64,000 bases of DNA from Ascaphus truei (Eukaryota; Chordata; Amphibia; Anura; Ascaphidae), in NCBI GenBank assembly GCA_036426205.1, contig WSYH01001919.1, positions 1 through 64,000 of the forward strand, given 5' to 3'. Made by a program: the position numbers and the translations under genes. Under the pieces are notes generated by a model. That model was given only the letters and a program-made list of their open reading frames with translations, made no database searches and was not told the origin of the DNA. Below are positions 44,640 to 55,960 of this stretch, piece by piece. Every line of letters begins with the position of its first letter. The stretch's first letter is position 1.

Positions 44640-45480
44640 AATCGAGGAAAACCAGTTTCTGTTGAGTATCAGCGCAAGGCCCGCCTCCGTCTCGCATCTC
44701 GCAACTCTCTATGGACGCGCTGCAGCCAGAACCTGTACCCAGACACAGCGCTGACACCACAGGGACCGTTCCAGCTCCGCCCCTTGACGCACCATCCGCA
44801 ACGTCACAGCTGAAGCACGTCAGCCACAGCCTAGCACAGGCGCCACCCCGCCCGGTCGAAGACTGAAACCGTGGGACAGCCTCCAGTCCCGCCTCCGTGA
44901 TGACATTGCGCCGCACAGCGCACACGAATTCTGGCAAAGTTCCACAGGCATAGCACTCAAGGGGTTTAACGGATCACTTATCCACAGCTGCTACGGGCTC
45001 CGCCCCTATACCATTATCATCATATTGATGATGCTCACTCCCCCCTGCAGCCTTCCCATTGGCTCTCTCTCATTTACAGTATATGCTCAGCCAGCCCCCT
45101 TGGCAAATTGGCTGAGCATAAACTTTCTTATGTGCTTACCTCCTTTCGTCCTGTTGCCTTGTCTTGTTCTGCTTTGTAATTTTGACCTCAGCTTGTACCC
45201 TGACTCCCAACTTCTCTTACCCTGGACCCGGCTCTACGGAATCGACTATTTTCTCTCTCTACCGGACTCCGGGACTCGGGCACCGCATCTATGACTATAC
45301 GATCTCTCCTTGACCACGCAAGTACCTAGACAACTCTGACCTCTCCTACCCTGAGCGGCTACACAAACTACACTCTGTAGTCCGGACATGTCTGCTGAGT
45401 TGTTGGTCAGTGGCTATCAATAGCCACCTCAGACTCGCGGTTCGCCTTGTTTTTTGTGAGCACTCGTTACTGTTTCCTAG
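44640..45480 (+). repeat. LTR-like sequence related to 41405-42000
   Basis: CCATTGGCTCTCTC, TATATGCTCAGC and GCAAATTGGCTGAGCATAAAC (in two overlapping blocks, 45055-45125) follow the order seen at 41755-41825. The upstream 350 bp is CpG-rich. It looks like a divergent solo LTR of the same superfamily. Confidence 0.4.
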
Positions 45481-45819
45481 AACTGCTAGACACAGTAATT
45501 CTAGTCCTAATTAATTAAAATTGAAAGTGACCAAAATATTCTGAAGATATCCCTTCACTATCCCAATTAAATCAGATCATCAATGTAGCGGCCATAGTAT
45601 ACCAGGCCTCCCCCCAGCCTGGCATTTGCCCAAACATCCTATTCTTACCAAAATCCCATGAAGAGATCTGCATAGCTGAGAGCGAACCTTTTCCCCCATG
45701 GCGATCCCGACGTCTGAAGGTAGAAACTTTCATCAAATAAAAAATAGTTATAACCCCCTTCTTTACCTATCGATTGTGCCATAAGGTAATGAAGCTTTAT
45801 TTAATCATAATTGTTACAA

Positions 45820-46057
45820 AAGGTTTGAAACAGGGCGTCTCCAGGGCTGAATCGCCTTAATTTCAGGTACGGGGACTCCCTGCTTCCTGAGGTTCATACT
45901 CCATAGGCGGTGCCGGTACCCGGCGCTGTTTAAATGTCCCGATCACGTGGGACGTGACGTGAGATTTAAACCTGCAGGAGACACTGTCACCCCCTACGAG
46001 GCCTGAAACTCAGGAATCAGGGGCTCCCTGGAGCTGACATTAGAGGGGTTCAAACCT
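45820..46057. repeat. Type C palindrome, divergent
   Basis: AACAGGGCGTCTCCAGGGCTG pairs imperfectly with a CTCCCTGGAGCTG arm around GATCACGTGGGACGTGACG (45950). It stands alone, away from other fold-back modules, and is the most diverged copy. Confidence 0.65.
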
Positions 46058-46079
46058 ATGTACAAAAATAATAAAAACC

Positions 46080-46430
46080 GTTGACGACTGCTGTAAGAGC
46101 TGCCCAGGAGGCAAGAGACAGAGAGAGAGAAGAGACTGTTTTCCTCGCTCTCTCTGAGCAGCTTTTACAACTGGTGGCTGACCTGGTAATTTTAACGTTG
46201 CGGGAGTCCCATTCTGAAACAGACCCTCGCAGTCTAATCCTTCTGGAAACTTACTGCCTTCGTGGCCGTGGCTGGACTGCAATGCTGACGTGATTCAGAC
46301 GCTTTAGCCTCTCGAAATCGCAGGTCATGGAGAGCTACTTCGCAGGTCAAGAGTCTGCTACATCTGTATAAGAGACACAAACCAAATGTGAAACGGAAAA
46401 TGAAATTAAAAAAAAAAAAAAAAAAATATA
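46080..46430 (+). other. Unassigned segment ending in poly(A)
   Basis: It contains a GAGAGAGA tract and ends in about 19 A residues (46409-46427). A retrotransposed origin is possible, but no family is recognised. Confidence 0.3.
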
Positions 46431-47640
46431 CAGATAGCTAGAATGTGTAGTGAAACAATCAGTCGCATAAAAATAAAGAGGCGTGGCAAGACACACAAAA
46501 ACTAAATGTAGCAAATATCATAACAAACAAATCTACATAGAGCTATACAGTACATAATAGCAGCTACTCAACTCATATAATATCACTATGTAACCCAAGC
46601 AGCATAGCAACATCATGATGTTAATTGATAATATAACAAATCATTAAACTTCCAACAGATGGTTGATAAGTTGCTTGAATGCTTGATAATACCCAGTATC
46701 AGTATAAAACGAGAGAGATGGATACCTTCGGCTACACTTTTAGACCCTCGCATAAAGACAGAATGAAAGAGGTTTTGCCCCATGGGGAAGAGACTGTGGA
46801 AAATTGCAAGGAGAAGCTAATTGATTGTGTCCAGGCATGCTGCAAGAGAGGAAAAGGCAGAGAGAGGAGGGAAATCAATGTTGACAGAGGGCATTCTCAG
46901 TGAGTGTACATTCCACACAGAAAACCGACAACATGTTGGTCATCATCACTGCTTTTCTTCCTGTTAGACCTCAGTCAAGTGGCTTTTGGTAGTGGTTGTG
47001 GTGGAGGGTAGAGGTAGTAGGGGTGATAGTGTCAGTAAAAGCAGCAGAAGTCATGGTCCACACCACGATGGGAAATAATAAATCACTAAAGCATGGTTCA
47101 CACTAGTGCAGAACAGCAGACACCTCTAAATACTACTAGTGCTATGGAGATGGTGAGACGTTATGTTGTGAATTGTCATTCCTGCCTCCTGACTCTGATC
47201 CTCTTTAATAATGGCTGCTGAAACAGAAACAGTTCGCAATGAACAAGTGACATTGTATTCAGGTCACTGTTGCACTCCTGTTTTAGTAAGAGTATAACCA
47301 TGCCGAGTCCCCTGGGACGATTTAAGTTTGCCTCCCTCTCAGTGGGGCGTCATCGGTGGGATGGAGTGTAATGCCCCATTTGGATTATTGTACATTTTAA
47401 CATCCTTCCTTAACCTCCCTGATTCATTGCACCTGTGTTATTCCGTTACAGTGCACTTGTCAATTACCAGTTTCTTTATTCTCTATTATGTGGGTTCTTT
47501 TCCTATATGGTCTGATAGGATTGCATTACCACTGATTATCCTGCTACAATAATAGACTGCTAATACAGCCACCAATGTAACCCTAAATTCGCTTACTACA
47601 TGATTTCAAACACAGATACCAACAGCTCTCAAACCCCCCC
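46431..47640. other. Unassigned DNA
   Basis: No recognisable gene or repeat family. Confidence 0.3.
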
Positions 47641-47654
47641 CCCAAATTACCACA

Positions 47655-47725
47655 AAAATATATAATATATATATATATATTATATATATATATATATACT
47701 ATATATATATATAATATATGTATAT
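47655..47725. repeat. TA microsatellite
   Basis: (TA)n, interrupted, with an internal TATTATA. Confidence 0.9.
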
Positions 47726-47879
47726 AATGTCAAAAGGAGTGCTTCTGGGCGTGGCTAATTGTATAAAACAAGAATCAAAGAAGTCCAGACTAACATCCAA
47801 TGTGACAAAAATACAGTGAAATACCTATATATCTCTTGAAAAAAGGGTAATTTAGTTAACCATTTGCCCCAAGCATATA

Positions 47880-48048
47880 AGCCTGTGTAACCCTGTTTTC
47901 CCCCCACCCAATCTCACATACCCCTGCTCATTTATGTAACTGTATTTGTACATGTATTATTTGTCTTAACTCTGTGCCAGGACAATACTTGAAAACAAGA
48001 GGTAACTCTCAATGTAACTTCCTGGTAAAATATTTATAAATAAATAGG
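47880..48048 (+). mobile_element. Probable LINE/SINE 3' end
   Basis: CTGTGCCAGGACAATACTTG, GAGGTAACTCTCAATG and TTCCTGGTAAAATATTTATA end in AAATAAATA. This is an arrangement typical of dispersed non-LTR retroelement 3' ends. Family not fixed. Confidence 0.4.
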
Positions 48049-48965
48049 GTCTCCTAGGGGAAATGCTACTCTGGTTACATAGCTTTGTGTGGTGCATACC
48101 TGCTGGTAACAGGGGGGTGGGTCACCGCGCACTTGGTAAAGAGAAATACAGGACAGGCTTCTGGGGTCTTGCCCATATTCTATTCACAGGTGCAGCGCCT
48201 CCATCTTGTGCAGCCCCCAGATTTATTGGGTAAGTCTCTGCAAAAATAACTCTTGTCTCCCTCCTCCTAACAGAGTTAGTCTCAGGCTAGGAAGGTAAGG
48301 TAAAACACAGATCTTTATTGATCTTCCTTGATTCAGCAGCCACAGATTACAGCGTCAGTTGTTAGGGTATCCACCCACAGGATGTCCCTGGAACTACTCC
48401 TAGTCAAAGGGCAGTAAGAGTGGTCCTTGCTCTTCCCCTACCCCCTTTTGGAATAGGAGGTATGGTTCCCCACTCTTCCCCGGAGGAGGGCCTCAAGCCT
48501 GCCAGAGCCCTGACGCTAGTACGGGTGAGCCTGTCTCTCTCAAGGTAGAGACCAATGGCTAAATCAGGAAGTACAATGCATTAAGTACAGCTCCAGTAAG
48601 CACCACCCTTGTTCTCTAATTGGACACAAGGCCTGATGACTCTACCTTCACTGACTCACTGCACTGCATGTGTGGGGAAAACCCATGATTGCTCCTGGCA
48701 AACCTGCCCTTACAGGTATTTGCCAGGAGGAGGGCAGAACTATAGCCCAAATCTACCCAGGCTACACCTGCGAGCCACTTTCGAGGCATGACCACAATAT
48801 CAAAAAAGAGGAATAGGGAGCCCAATATGAATGGTCCGGGAATATAATACCCCCTGTGAGGTAAATAGATCAGAGAAAACAATTACATGTGCTGTGCTCT
48901 GTGCTCAAGGGTCTAGAACCCGAGTCAAAGCATCAAGCTGGGAAAATAGAATGCAAAAAGGTAAT

Positions 48966-49510
48966 CTCACTCACACGGCCCGTGTGAGCGCTGTTGTTAA
49001 TGGTGTGTACCCAAAAAGGCCATCTTCCGCTTCTGTATCCTTACTTCTGGTAGGTATCTCCTCCTCGGTATAGCTTGCACATACACAGCAAAAGTCAGTC
49101 CTGAGAGAGATATGGGTATGTAAGAAAGAGGGATCGGGTTAGCCTAATACCCAACCTGCACTTCCCCTTGACGAAATGTGGAGGGGGAAATATATGCTAC
49201 AAATAAATAAGATTCCACTCACATGGCCCTACTGTATGTGAGTGATTGTAATCAAGGTATCTTTTGTTACATCTGGTACTGCACGCTCCGTAACGGGTCT
49301 GCTCGAACTCCCCCACAGTGTAGTACACAAAGACACCCAGTATCAATTTAGTGTAAGAAAAATGTGCTCAGTGCCGGCACTGAAAGGGCTTAAATGGCCC
49401 GACTCATATGTCAAAACCTGCACCTGGTATTGAGATAGGGTGTATATATAATAATTAATACATTTCACTCACACGGCCCTGTGTGAGTGCTGGTACTCAG
49501 AGATATACTA
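48966..49510. repeat. About 250-bp degenerate tandem repeat with hairpins
   Basis: CACTCACACGGCCC followed by GTGTGAG recurs at about 48966, 49215 and 49466 (spacings 249 and 251). Each occurrence is a short inverted repeat. The DNA between is diverged but keeps weak similarity. Confidence 0.5.
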
Positions 49511-49604
49511 TTTTGTCGTGATTATGTACTGTAGGTCTTTACAGCCAGATGTTCTCTGCCACTCAGCTCCCCAGTTGGTGAGTGAAATCCCCTCAAAGAA
49601 TGAT

Positions 49605-50010
49605 AGGGGGCCGGTGACCACAATATCGCAGATCCTAAACACTAACTGATTAAAATCCTTATTTACCCTCTATAATTAGAGGAAGGATGGTCCTGGCATT
49701 GAACCTGTCGCAACCAGCTGCATGAAAGAAAACCTGCTTACTTGGACAGTGGGGAGGGGCGACTTAAACCCTGGTGGGGAGGACCACTAACCTCCAAAAA
49801 ATCTGAGACCAGCTGGACAAAGTGGGCCTCCTCCACCCAGGGTTTAAAGCTCGCCCCTCCCCACTGTCCAAGTAAGCAGTTTTCTTTTCATGCAGCTGGT
49901 TGCGACAGTGTCAATGCCAGGACCATCCTTCCCCTAATTATAGAGGTATAGGGTTTAATCAGTTAGTGTTTAGGACCTGCGATATTATGGTCATGCCTTG
50001 AAAGGCTCGC
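49605..50010. repeat. Inverted repeat, arms about 190 bp
   Basis: GCCTAAACACTAACTGATTAAA-type sequence (left), GTCCTGGCATTGA and GGGGAGGGGCGA are mirrored at the right as CGCCCCTCCCC, TCAATGCCAGGAC and TTTAATCAGTTAGTG. The centre is near 49809. Confidence 0.7.
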
Positions 50011-50084
50011 AGGCTTATACGATTGGCCAAAGGGTTACTAAATGACCCTTTTTTCAAGAGATATACAGGTATTTCACTGTGTAT

Positions 50085-50335
50085 TTTTGCACAACGCACC
50101 GACACACTTTATTTCGAGCAAATACCCAGTATGTACCTGCAGACACCTGGAACTGCCGCCGCTCCTCACCTCTGACAAGCCCGTTGCGTTTGCCTTCCCA
50201 GCCTGGTTCATGCCTGGCTACGGGCGGCTGATCTTTAAATGATAATGGATTAGGAATTTAATAGGCTGCAATGCTTCGCGTGTCTACCAGATGGCATAAA
50301 TTCATGAATTGTAATGCAGTATATATATAATAATA
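50085..50335 (-). repeat. Repeat family D, minus copy
   Basis: 50228-50335 is the complement of the first half of 24040-24310 (TTCATGAATTG, TGCTTCGCGTGTC). 50100-50220 matches its second half weakly (AGCCTGGTTCATGCC). Confidence 0.6.
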
Positions 50336-50339
50336 CTGT

Positions 50340-50779
50340 GCAGTATTGCAGAGCCAGCGGGAATAAAATGCTTCAATCCCTGCCTGGAAAATAACCCAAT
50401 GCACTCGGGCAGAAAAACAGTCACAAACCATCAATACAACCCCGGGTAACCCGAATTCGTGGGACTAGCCGAGCTCGAATAAATGTGTGTCGCCAGTGTA
50501 CTGTAAGGATGTTGCTCTGGACTTCTTCGTTTCTTGTTTATAACATGATTTAACCAAGATAAATAAATAAGGCTGACCCAAAAAAAGTTGTACGTGCTGA
50601 GCACGCAACCTTGTAAGTGAAACTTCTTTGTGTTATGTCACAGAAATTGTATGTTGTGATGGTGATGTTTTGATTCAAGAAAGAGATTGGGAGTAAATTA
50701 TTTTTTTATTGCAATTTCCATCAACTATCACTTGGAATACATGATATCATTGACGTATGATAGCTAAAGTTGATACAAG
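50340..50779. other. Unassigned DNA
   Basis: No gene. It contains a cluster of CCCGGG (50441), GAATTC (50453) and GAGCTC (50471) within 36 bp. Confidence 0.3.
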
Positions 50780-51071
50780 CACAATGCCTGATGAAGCACA
50801 ACTCCTGTGAAACGCGTTGCGAAAGCCCTACAGTGTTATTGGAACCAGTCCACTAGTGTACCAAGCCTCAGCAGTCCCACAACATCTAGAGACTCGTCGG
50901 TACGCCGGAGTAAATTTTCTTGGAAACCGGCATTTAGACGGGCTACCATCTAAGGGTCCAGGTCCTGCAGAGCTGCAACCCGAAGGAAGAGCAAGTGGTG
51001 CCGAGCCGGCAGCCCCACGCGGGGTCTACCTTGTAAGCCTCAGCACCATCTCCCTGTGCCCAGGACACCAC
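50780..51071 (+). other. Hammerhead-like start and leader-like sequence
   Basis: CUGAUGA (50788-50794) is followed after 14 bases by GAAACGCGUU (50809-50818). Stem II is poor and has an extra A. The stem III analogue ACGCGU is self-complementary. About 250 bp of GC-richer DNA follows, up to a clean junction with the hammerhead repeat at 51076. Confidence 0.35.
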
Positions 51072-51506
51072 CACCTCTCATCAGTGTGGGGTTGATTTTA
51101 CTGGGAATGCAAGAGAGGCTATGGGATAGGCTAAACCATAATACTGAGTTAAGTTATGGTGAGTAAAAAAAGTGACAAAAACCCTCCACAGGAAAGCAAA
51201 TATAGCTGTATGCTCATCTGTATGTCTTAGGCAGGTCTGCAACCCCGCCTTTCCCCATTATCACCCAGCATACAGCACTTCCACTGCAGCAAGGGACTCT
51301 GGGAAATGACATGCAAATGAGCACACAGTGTCACTTTTTGCCTCAATAACCATTTTTAACATGGTTCCCTATAGGCTTAAGCTTGCTGCATGGTCACAGC
51401 TTTGAGCACTGCCAGGGTTAAGGTGCATACCCAGAAAACCACCCACAGACAGCTGTTTCGACCTTGATGGGTCTCATCAGTGTGGGGTTGATTTTACTGG
51501 GAATGC
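51072..51506 (-). repeat. Hammerhead repeat: one full monomer between two cores
   Basis: The complement of CUGAUGA occurs at 51474-51480 and at 51078-51084, 396 bp apart, with the full repeat between. The lower-coordinate ribozyme is cut off just after CUGAUGAG, where another repeat begins. Confidence 0.8.
51425..51506 (-). ncRNA. Type I hammerhead ribozyme, apparently intact
   Basis: Minus strand: CCCACA, CUGAUGA (51480-51474), GACC-CAUCAA-GGUC, GAAA, ACAGCUGU, C, UGUGGG. Stem I extends far. After an internal loop, AAAA pairs with UUUU, CCCAG with CUGGG and UGCAU with AUGCA, giving about 20 pairs with bulges. The paired flank reaches 51425 and 51506. The core is identical to the copy at 38251-38326. 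Conservation of outer pairing as well as the core argues for a functional ribozyme in recent ancestors. Confidence 0.87.
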
Positions 51507-51582
51507 AAGACCTGCCTAAGACATGCAGATGAGCATACAGCTATATTTGCATATTTGCTTTCCTGTGGAGGGTTTTTGTCTC
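51507..51582 (+). repeat. Hammerhead repeat fragment, inverted
   Basis: GACCTGCCTAAGACATGCAG to GGAGGGTTTTTGTC in plus orientation, abutting the minus-strand monomer. Confidence 0.65.
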
Positions 51583-51792
51583 CCTCCTCAGTGTCTCTCT
51601 CTCACTCTCCCTCCTCAGTGTCTCTCTCTCTCACTCTCCCTCCTCAGTGTCTCTCTCTCACTCTCCCTCCTCAGTGTCTCTCTCTCTCACTCCCTCCTCA
51701 GTGTCTCTCTCTCACTCTCCCTCCTCAGTGTCTCTCTCTCACTCTCCCTCTCCCTCCTCAGTGTCTCTCTCTCACTCTCCCTCCTCAGTGTC
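51583..51792. repeat. About 25-29-bp CT-rich minisatellite, 8 units
   Basis: CTCCCTCCTCAGTG alternates with TCTCTCTCTCA. Serine/leucine frames through it are artefacts. Confidence 0.85.
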
Positions 51793-51929
51793 TCATTCAA
51801 ATACTTCTAAGCACTATACAGTAGTTTATATGAATGAAGAGATAGGAGCTAGTTACAATGCCACCCCAGATAATTCCTCCTAAATGGCGACCCAACTTAT
51901 TCTTACTTGGCTAGCCTCAGCTCAATTTC

Positions 51930-53565
51930 AGGAAGGACCCCGGTGATGTGCGGTTTTGTGTAGTTTTATCCCGGGGGTTTGGTTTTATAGCGTTATATGC
52001 GCGGCTGTGATTAACATTTATTCCCGCGGGCTGCAATACGCAATGCCGTTGGTAAAAACGCATGGGGGCGTTTGCGAGCTGCTGTCTTTAAAGCCTCCCT
52101 CATACCCCACCTACACATTACAGTTACTGTTACATTTTATTCGAGTGTACATGACAGGGGGTCTCGCAGATGAACCGCATTGGATTCAGGTCGGGGGGAC
52201 CACTGCTACCGAGATACAGCCCCTGATGACGGTGCCGTATCCCTCTGCGTTTAAAGGTCCCGATCACGTGACCGCGTCATGTAAACCAAGCGAGGGATAC
52301 CGGCACCCTTAAAGGGGCCTCCTGTATCCAGGGAGAGGGGGGGGGTCCCGGACCTGAAACCACAGCGGTTCTGCTCCGGAGACCATCTGCCCCATCTACA
52401 GTATGAATAAAAACATATATTAAAAAACCCACACTCATTCCTATACCCCTGTGCCGGCCACTGTACGCCCCCTCCCATCACCACCCCCATTCACACCACA
52501 CCCAACCCCCCACCCCCTCACCCCCCCCCACCCCCCTCCACCCCCCCCCCACCTCCCCCCCCCCCCCCATCCCCCCCCCCCTCCCCACCTCCCTCCTCTC
52601 CCCGGTAAACCGAAGCAGCACCCCATCCCCCCACACTGAAGGTATTTTTAACCCCCCCCTAATAGTTGTACAGTGAGCAGGGGGTTCCTGAGAAAGAAAC
52701 TCATTACCCTGATCAGGGGACCCCTGCTCCTGCACCTCCCCCCTCCCCCCCCCCCGAACACATCTATTACAAAATACAGAACCTATTGCCTGATCATTCC
52801 CATCAGCTTACCGATATCTGCTTAAGGCAATGAAGCCCGGCCACTCACCCCTGTCGCCCTCCCACACAAACCTTATCTGCGGGGGAGCGGGGGTTGGGTC
52901 GGGAGGGGGGTATGGCCCCCTTGGTGTGAGTTTAGACTTGCGGGGGGGTTTGCGGGTGCACTTACACCTTCCGGCCGTAGCCAGTCTAATAACGCCTACG
53001 ACCCAGCGCCCCCCTCCCCTAAACGGAAGGGGTTAAGCCCCCCCCCTCCCGCTACCCCCCCCGCCAGCACTAAAACAGCCACCGTGGGGGCGCCCCCCCA
53101 ATACCCTGCAACACAAGACCCCCTTCCCCCCACCTAACACACAATTAAAATCATCCACAATACCACACACAGCAGCAGCCAAAAAATAAAAAAATAAATC
53201 TAAATAAAAATGACTATAAATTAAATACATTGGAACTTATACATTTTATTTATCGTGTAGATGTGCCAGGGGGTCTCCGGAGCTGAACCGCAGTGATTTC
53301 AGGTCGAGGGACCCCATGCTCCCCCGAGATAAAGCCCCCTTTATGAGGTGCCCGTATCCTCTGCTTGGGTTAAAGGTCCCGAATCACGTTGACCGCGGCT
53401 GCCGATAAACCAAGCAGCGGGATACGCACCCCTAAAGGGGCCTGTATCTCGGGGAAGCAAGGGGGTCCCCCTCGGACCTGAAAACCAATGCTGTTAAGCT
53501 CGGGGCCCCGCCACATGTACAGTATGAATAAAAACATTAATAAAATTAAAACAATCGTTTCCTTA
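51930..53565. repeat. Fold-back copy 4, outer left modules
   Basis: Order: GCGG-rich lead (matching 21655-21830), type C palindrome 52145-52405, C-rich low complexity 52480-52600, degenerate type B 52665-52815, GC-rich DNA with CCCCCC runs, then type C 53255-53525. Glycine/proline frames here are low-complexity artefacts. Confidence 0.65.
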
Positions 53566-53569
53566 CCTT

Positions 53570-55960
53570 ACGCGGCTATGTGTATGATAATGAAGGCACA
53601 GCATTTCTGTATTTAATAATCTTGCTACAGGGAGCAGGGCGTTCCCTGAGCCAGAAATGAAGGTCAGGGGACCCCATGCATCCTCCAAAAATTATTAAAA
53701 ATACAGAAATGCGCTTCATTACATTAGACTGTAGACGCTTAAGGCAATGAAGGCAGAAAGCATGTTATTGGGCGACATTTGATTTGCCACCAATAGACAT
53801 GCCAATATAACAAACATACAGTAACTCCCTGTGTATTAAAATACATAACAATAAATAAATGACATACATATTTCTTATTGTGTGTTTTACCTGCTGCTCA
53901 CTGTATAATCTATGTAAAAAAACCCTCCCTATTGTGTGTGAAGCTTCCCTGCCCTTCACTGACCTAATCTATGTAAAAAAAACCCTCCCCCTATGTGTGC
54001 TAGCGTCCTGCTTTGACTATCTGTGTAAGCACCCCTCCCCTAGTGGTCAGTAAAAATTGCCTGAACCGTGTTCTGTTTGAGTTGCAGTGTACTGTATGTA
54101 AATGTGGGAGGGGGATCCCGTGTAAATAACCACACGCACACCACATACCCACCTAACCATGGCCCCTCCGCGGCTTGCTGACCAAACAGAGACAAAAATG
54201 AAAACATACAACCAGTAATGTCCATAACCCTTATCACCATAGCGGTTATTAAACATCTACAGTCATTAAGGGGTTAACCCACCCTCACCCACCACTAGGG
54301 ATGATTGCCTACATACCCTTCAACACTAACCCCCCCACACGTGAGGCCTAACCACCCACCCACTACCCACAAGGGAGTTTTACCCACATACGTTGGGGAA
54401 ACACCCTTTTCACCCCCAGTACCCACAATTAAAAACAATACACACCCCACAATAAACATCATTTATTATTAAATACATTACCCACCCCCCGTGCCACCCC
54501 ATAATACAAGAGTGATCTTTTACATACAGGGTTCATAACGAAGCCCCACGCGAGTCCCCGGATGGGCTGGCGGGGCACCTAGACAGACCTACAGTTTACC
54601 AGCAGCCCTTTTACAAAGGTTATGGAGGCATGCTGGTGGATCCCACCAGCACCATCCCACCAGGTGTTATCCTGGGTCACAGTGGGCCACAATTGGGTCC
54701 CCACGGTAGGCACGCCGATTGTTGGAGCCCCGGGTCAGACCACAGGGGTTGGGTGTATGCGTGGCCTCGGGTGGTTCCTCAGGGCGGTCTGGGTGAACTC
54801 ACGGCGTGCGCATAGGGTCGCGGTGCCCCCACAGAAGTGGGACCACACATCATCATCCCCGCACCTATGGGATCGGCGGCTGCCCCCAACAGAAGTGGTG
54901 GGCCACACATCGTCATCCCCGCAGACTTACGGGTCGCGGTTGACCCCACAGAAGTGGGACCCACACATATCAATCCCCGCATGGTCACCCGTTGGAACAA
55001 AGCCTGATTTTACCCTGGGATACAATGAGAGGAAGGAACCCACAGGTGACGTATCAAGAGGTCCCACGCCAGACCACGGAACCAACCACTGAATGTAAAA
55101 AAAATTAACCAGGCCTATTACAGTCAATACATACACCCTCCCCCCCAACACCTAATACAGCTACATATATATGCTGCAAAAAATAACTATATTAATTGCC
55201 AATTATAAAAACATACTAAGATATACAAATAAATAAAGTACTATATACAACGAGAAACAATATACAAATAAATGTAGAAGGGTTATCAAAAGCATACTGT
55301 CCTACAACCAAACACTTCTCCATACCAGACACTACTTAAATTAAAATCAATTACTTTAATAATCCAATGATCTCACAATCTATATCATCCACAAACCAAT
55401 GAAAAAAGCCCCATAGGTGAAACACCTCAATTCCAATCTATATGTGCATAAAATCTATGCAACATATACATTCTGCAAATGATCAGCCAAGTAAACAAAA
55501 AATCAATTAGCAATCATTATTTACAGCCCTAAACAATTCACACTCCATCACGAACAATGGAAACAATTAACTAATGCACGCCTGAGCCAGAACAATTAGC
55601 CTGTGAAAAAAAAAGTACCAACCAAAAACAACCTTTTAAAACCAGGCTAGCCCTGGCCTCCCGCAAAAACACAATAAATACCAAGGAATACATCTATCTA
55701 ATTTTAACAATACTTTAAAACTCACAATAAGCCATAAGCAGCCATGAACAAATTAATTAAAGCCCAATCAATCTAGCTTTTAAAATAACATCATTCTTAC
55801 CCTGTATGTATATATCTATCAGACAATATTACATACTTTTTACAATGGCAAGAAAGATTTTATACCACAAAAAAAAAAAAATACACATGGTAAAAAAAGA
55901 TTTTAAAAAAATTAAAAAAGTAAGAAAAACATTTCTTTAGTCCTTACCCAAGGCTATCGC
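53570..55960. repeat. Fold-back copy 4, left arm
   Basis: It parallels 1-2280: type B palindrome 53570-53745, minisatellite 53880-54050, type A palindrome 54225-54277, GC-rich part with minisatellite 54800-54990, AT-rich inner arm to 55960. It is shortened and lengthened by many single-base indels relative to copy 1. Confidence 0.7.

Larger units (their letters stand above)
47810..50085. repeat. Element with inverted ends and interrupted interior
   Basis: CAGTGAAATACCTATATATC with TCTTGAAAAAAGGGT at the left (47814-47850) is repeated inverted at 50025-50080. 49605-50010 is itself a palindrome. The interior holds a LINE-like tail and a 250-bp tandem array. No transposase is seen. Confidence 0.5.

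Noticed and set aside
46358..46376. TGTATAAGAGACA resembling a transposase adapter end used in library preparation
   Set aside because: Only 13 bases agree and the flanks do not match; most likely chance.
51583..51792. CRISPR-like regular array
   Set aside because: The units are contiguous CT-rich minisatellite repeats without unique spacers, in a eukaryotic context.
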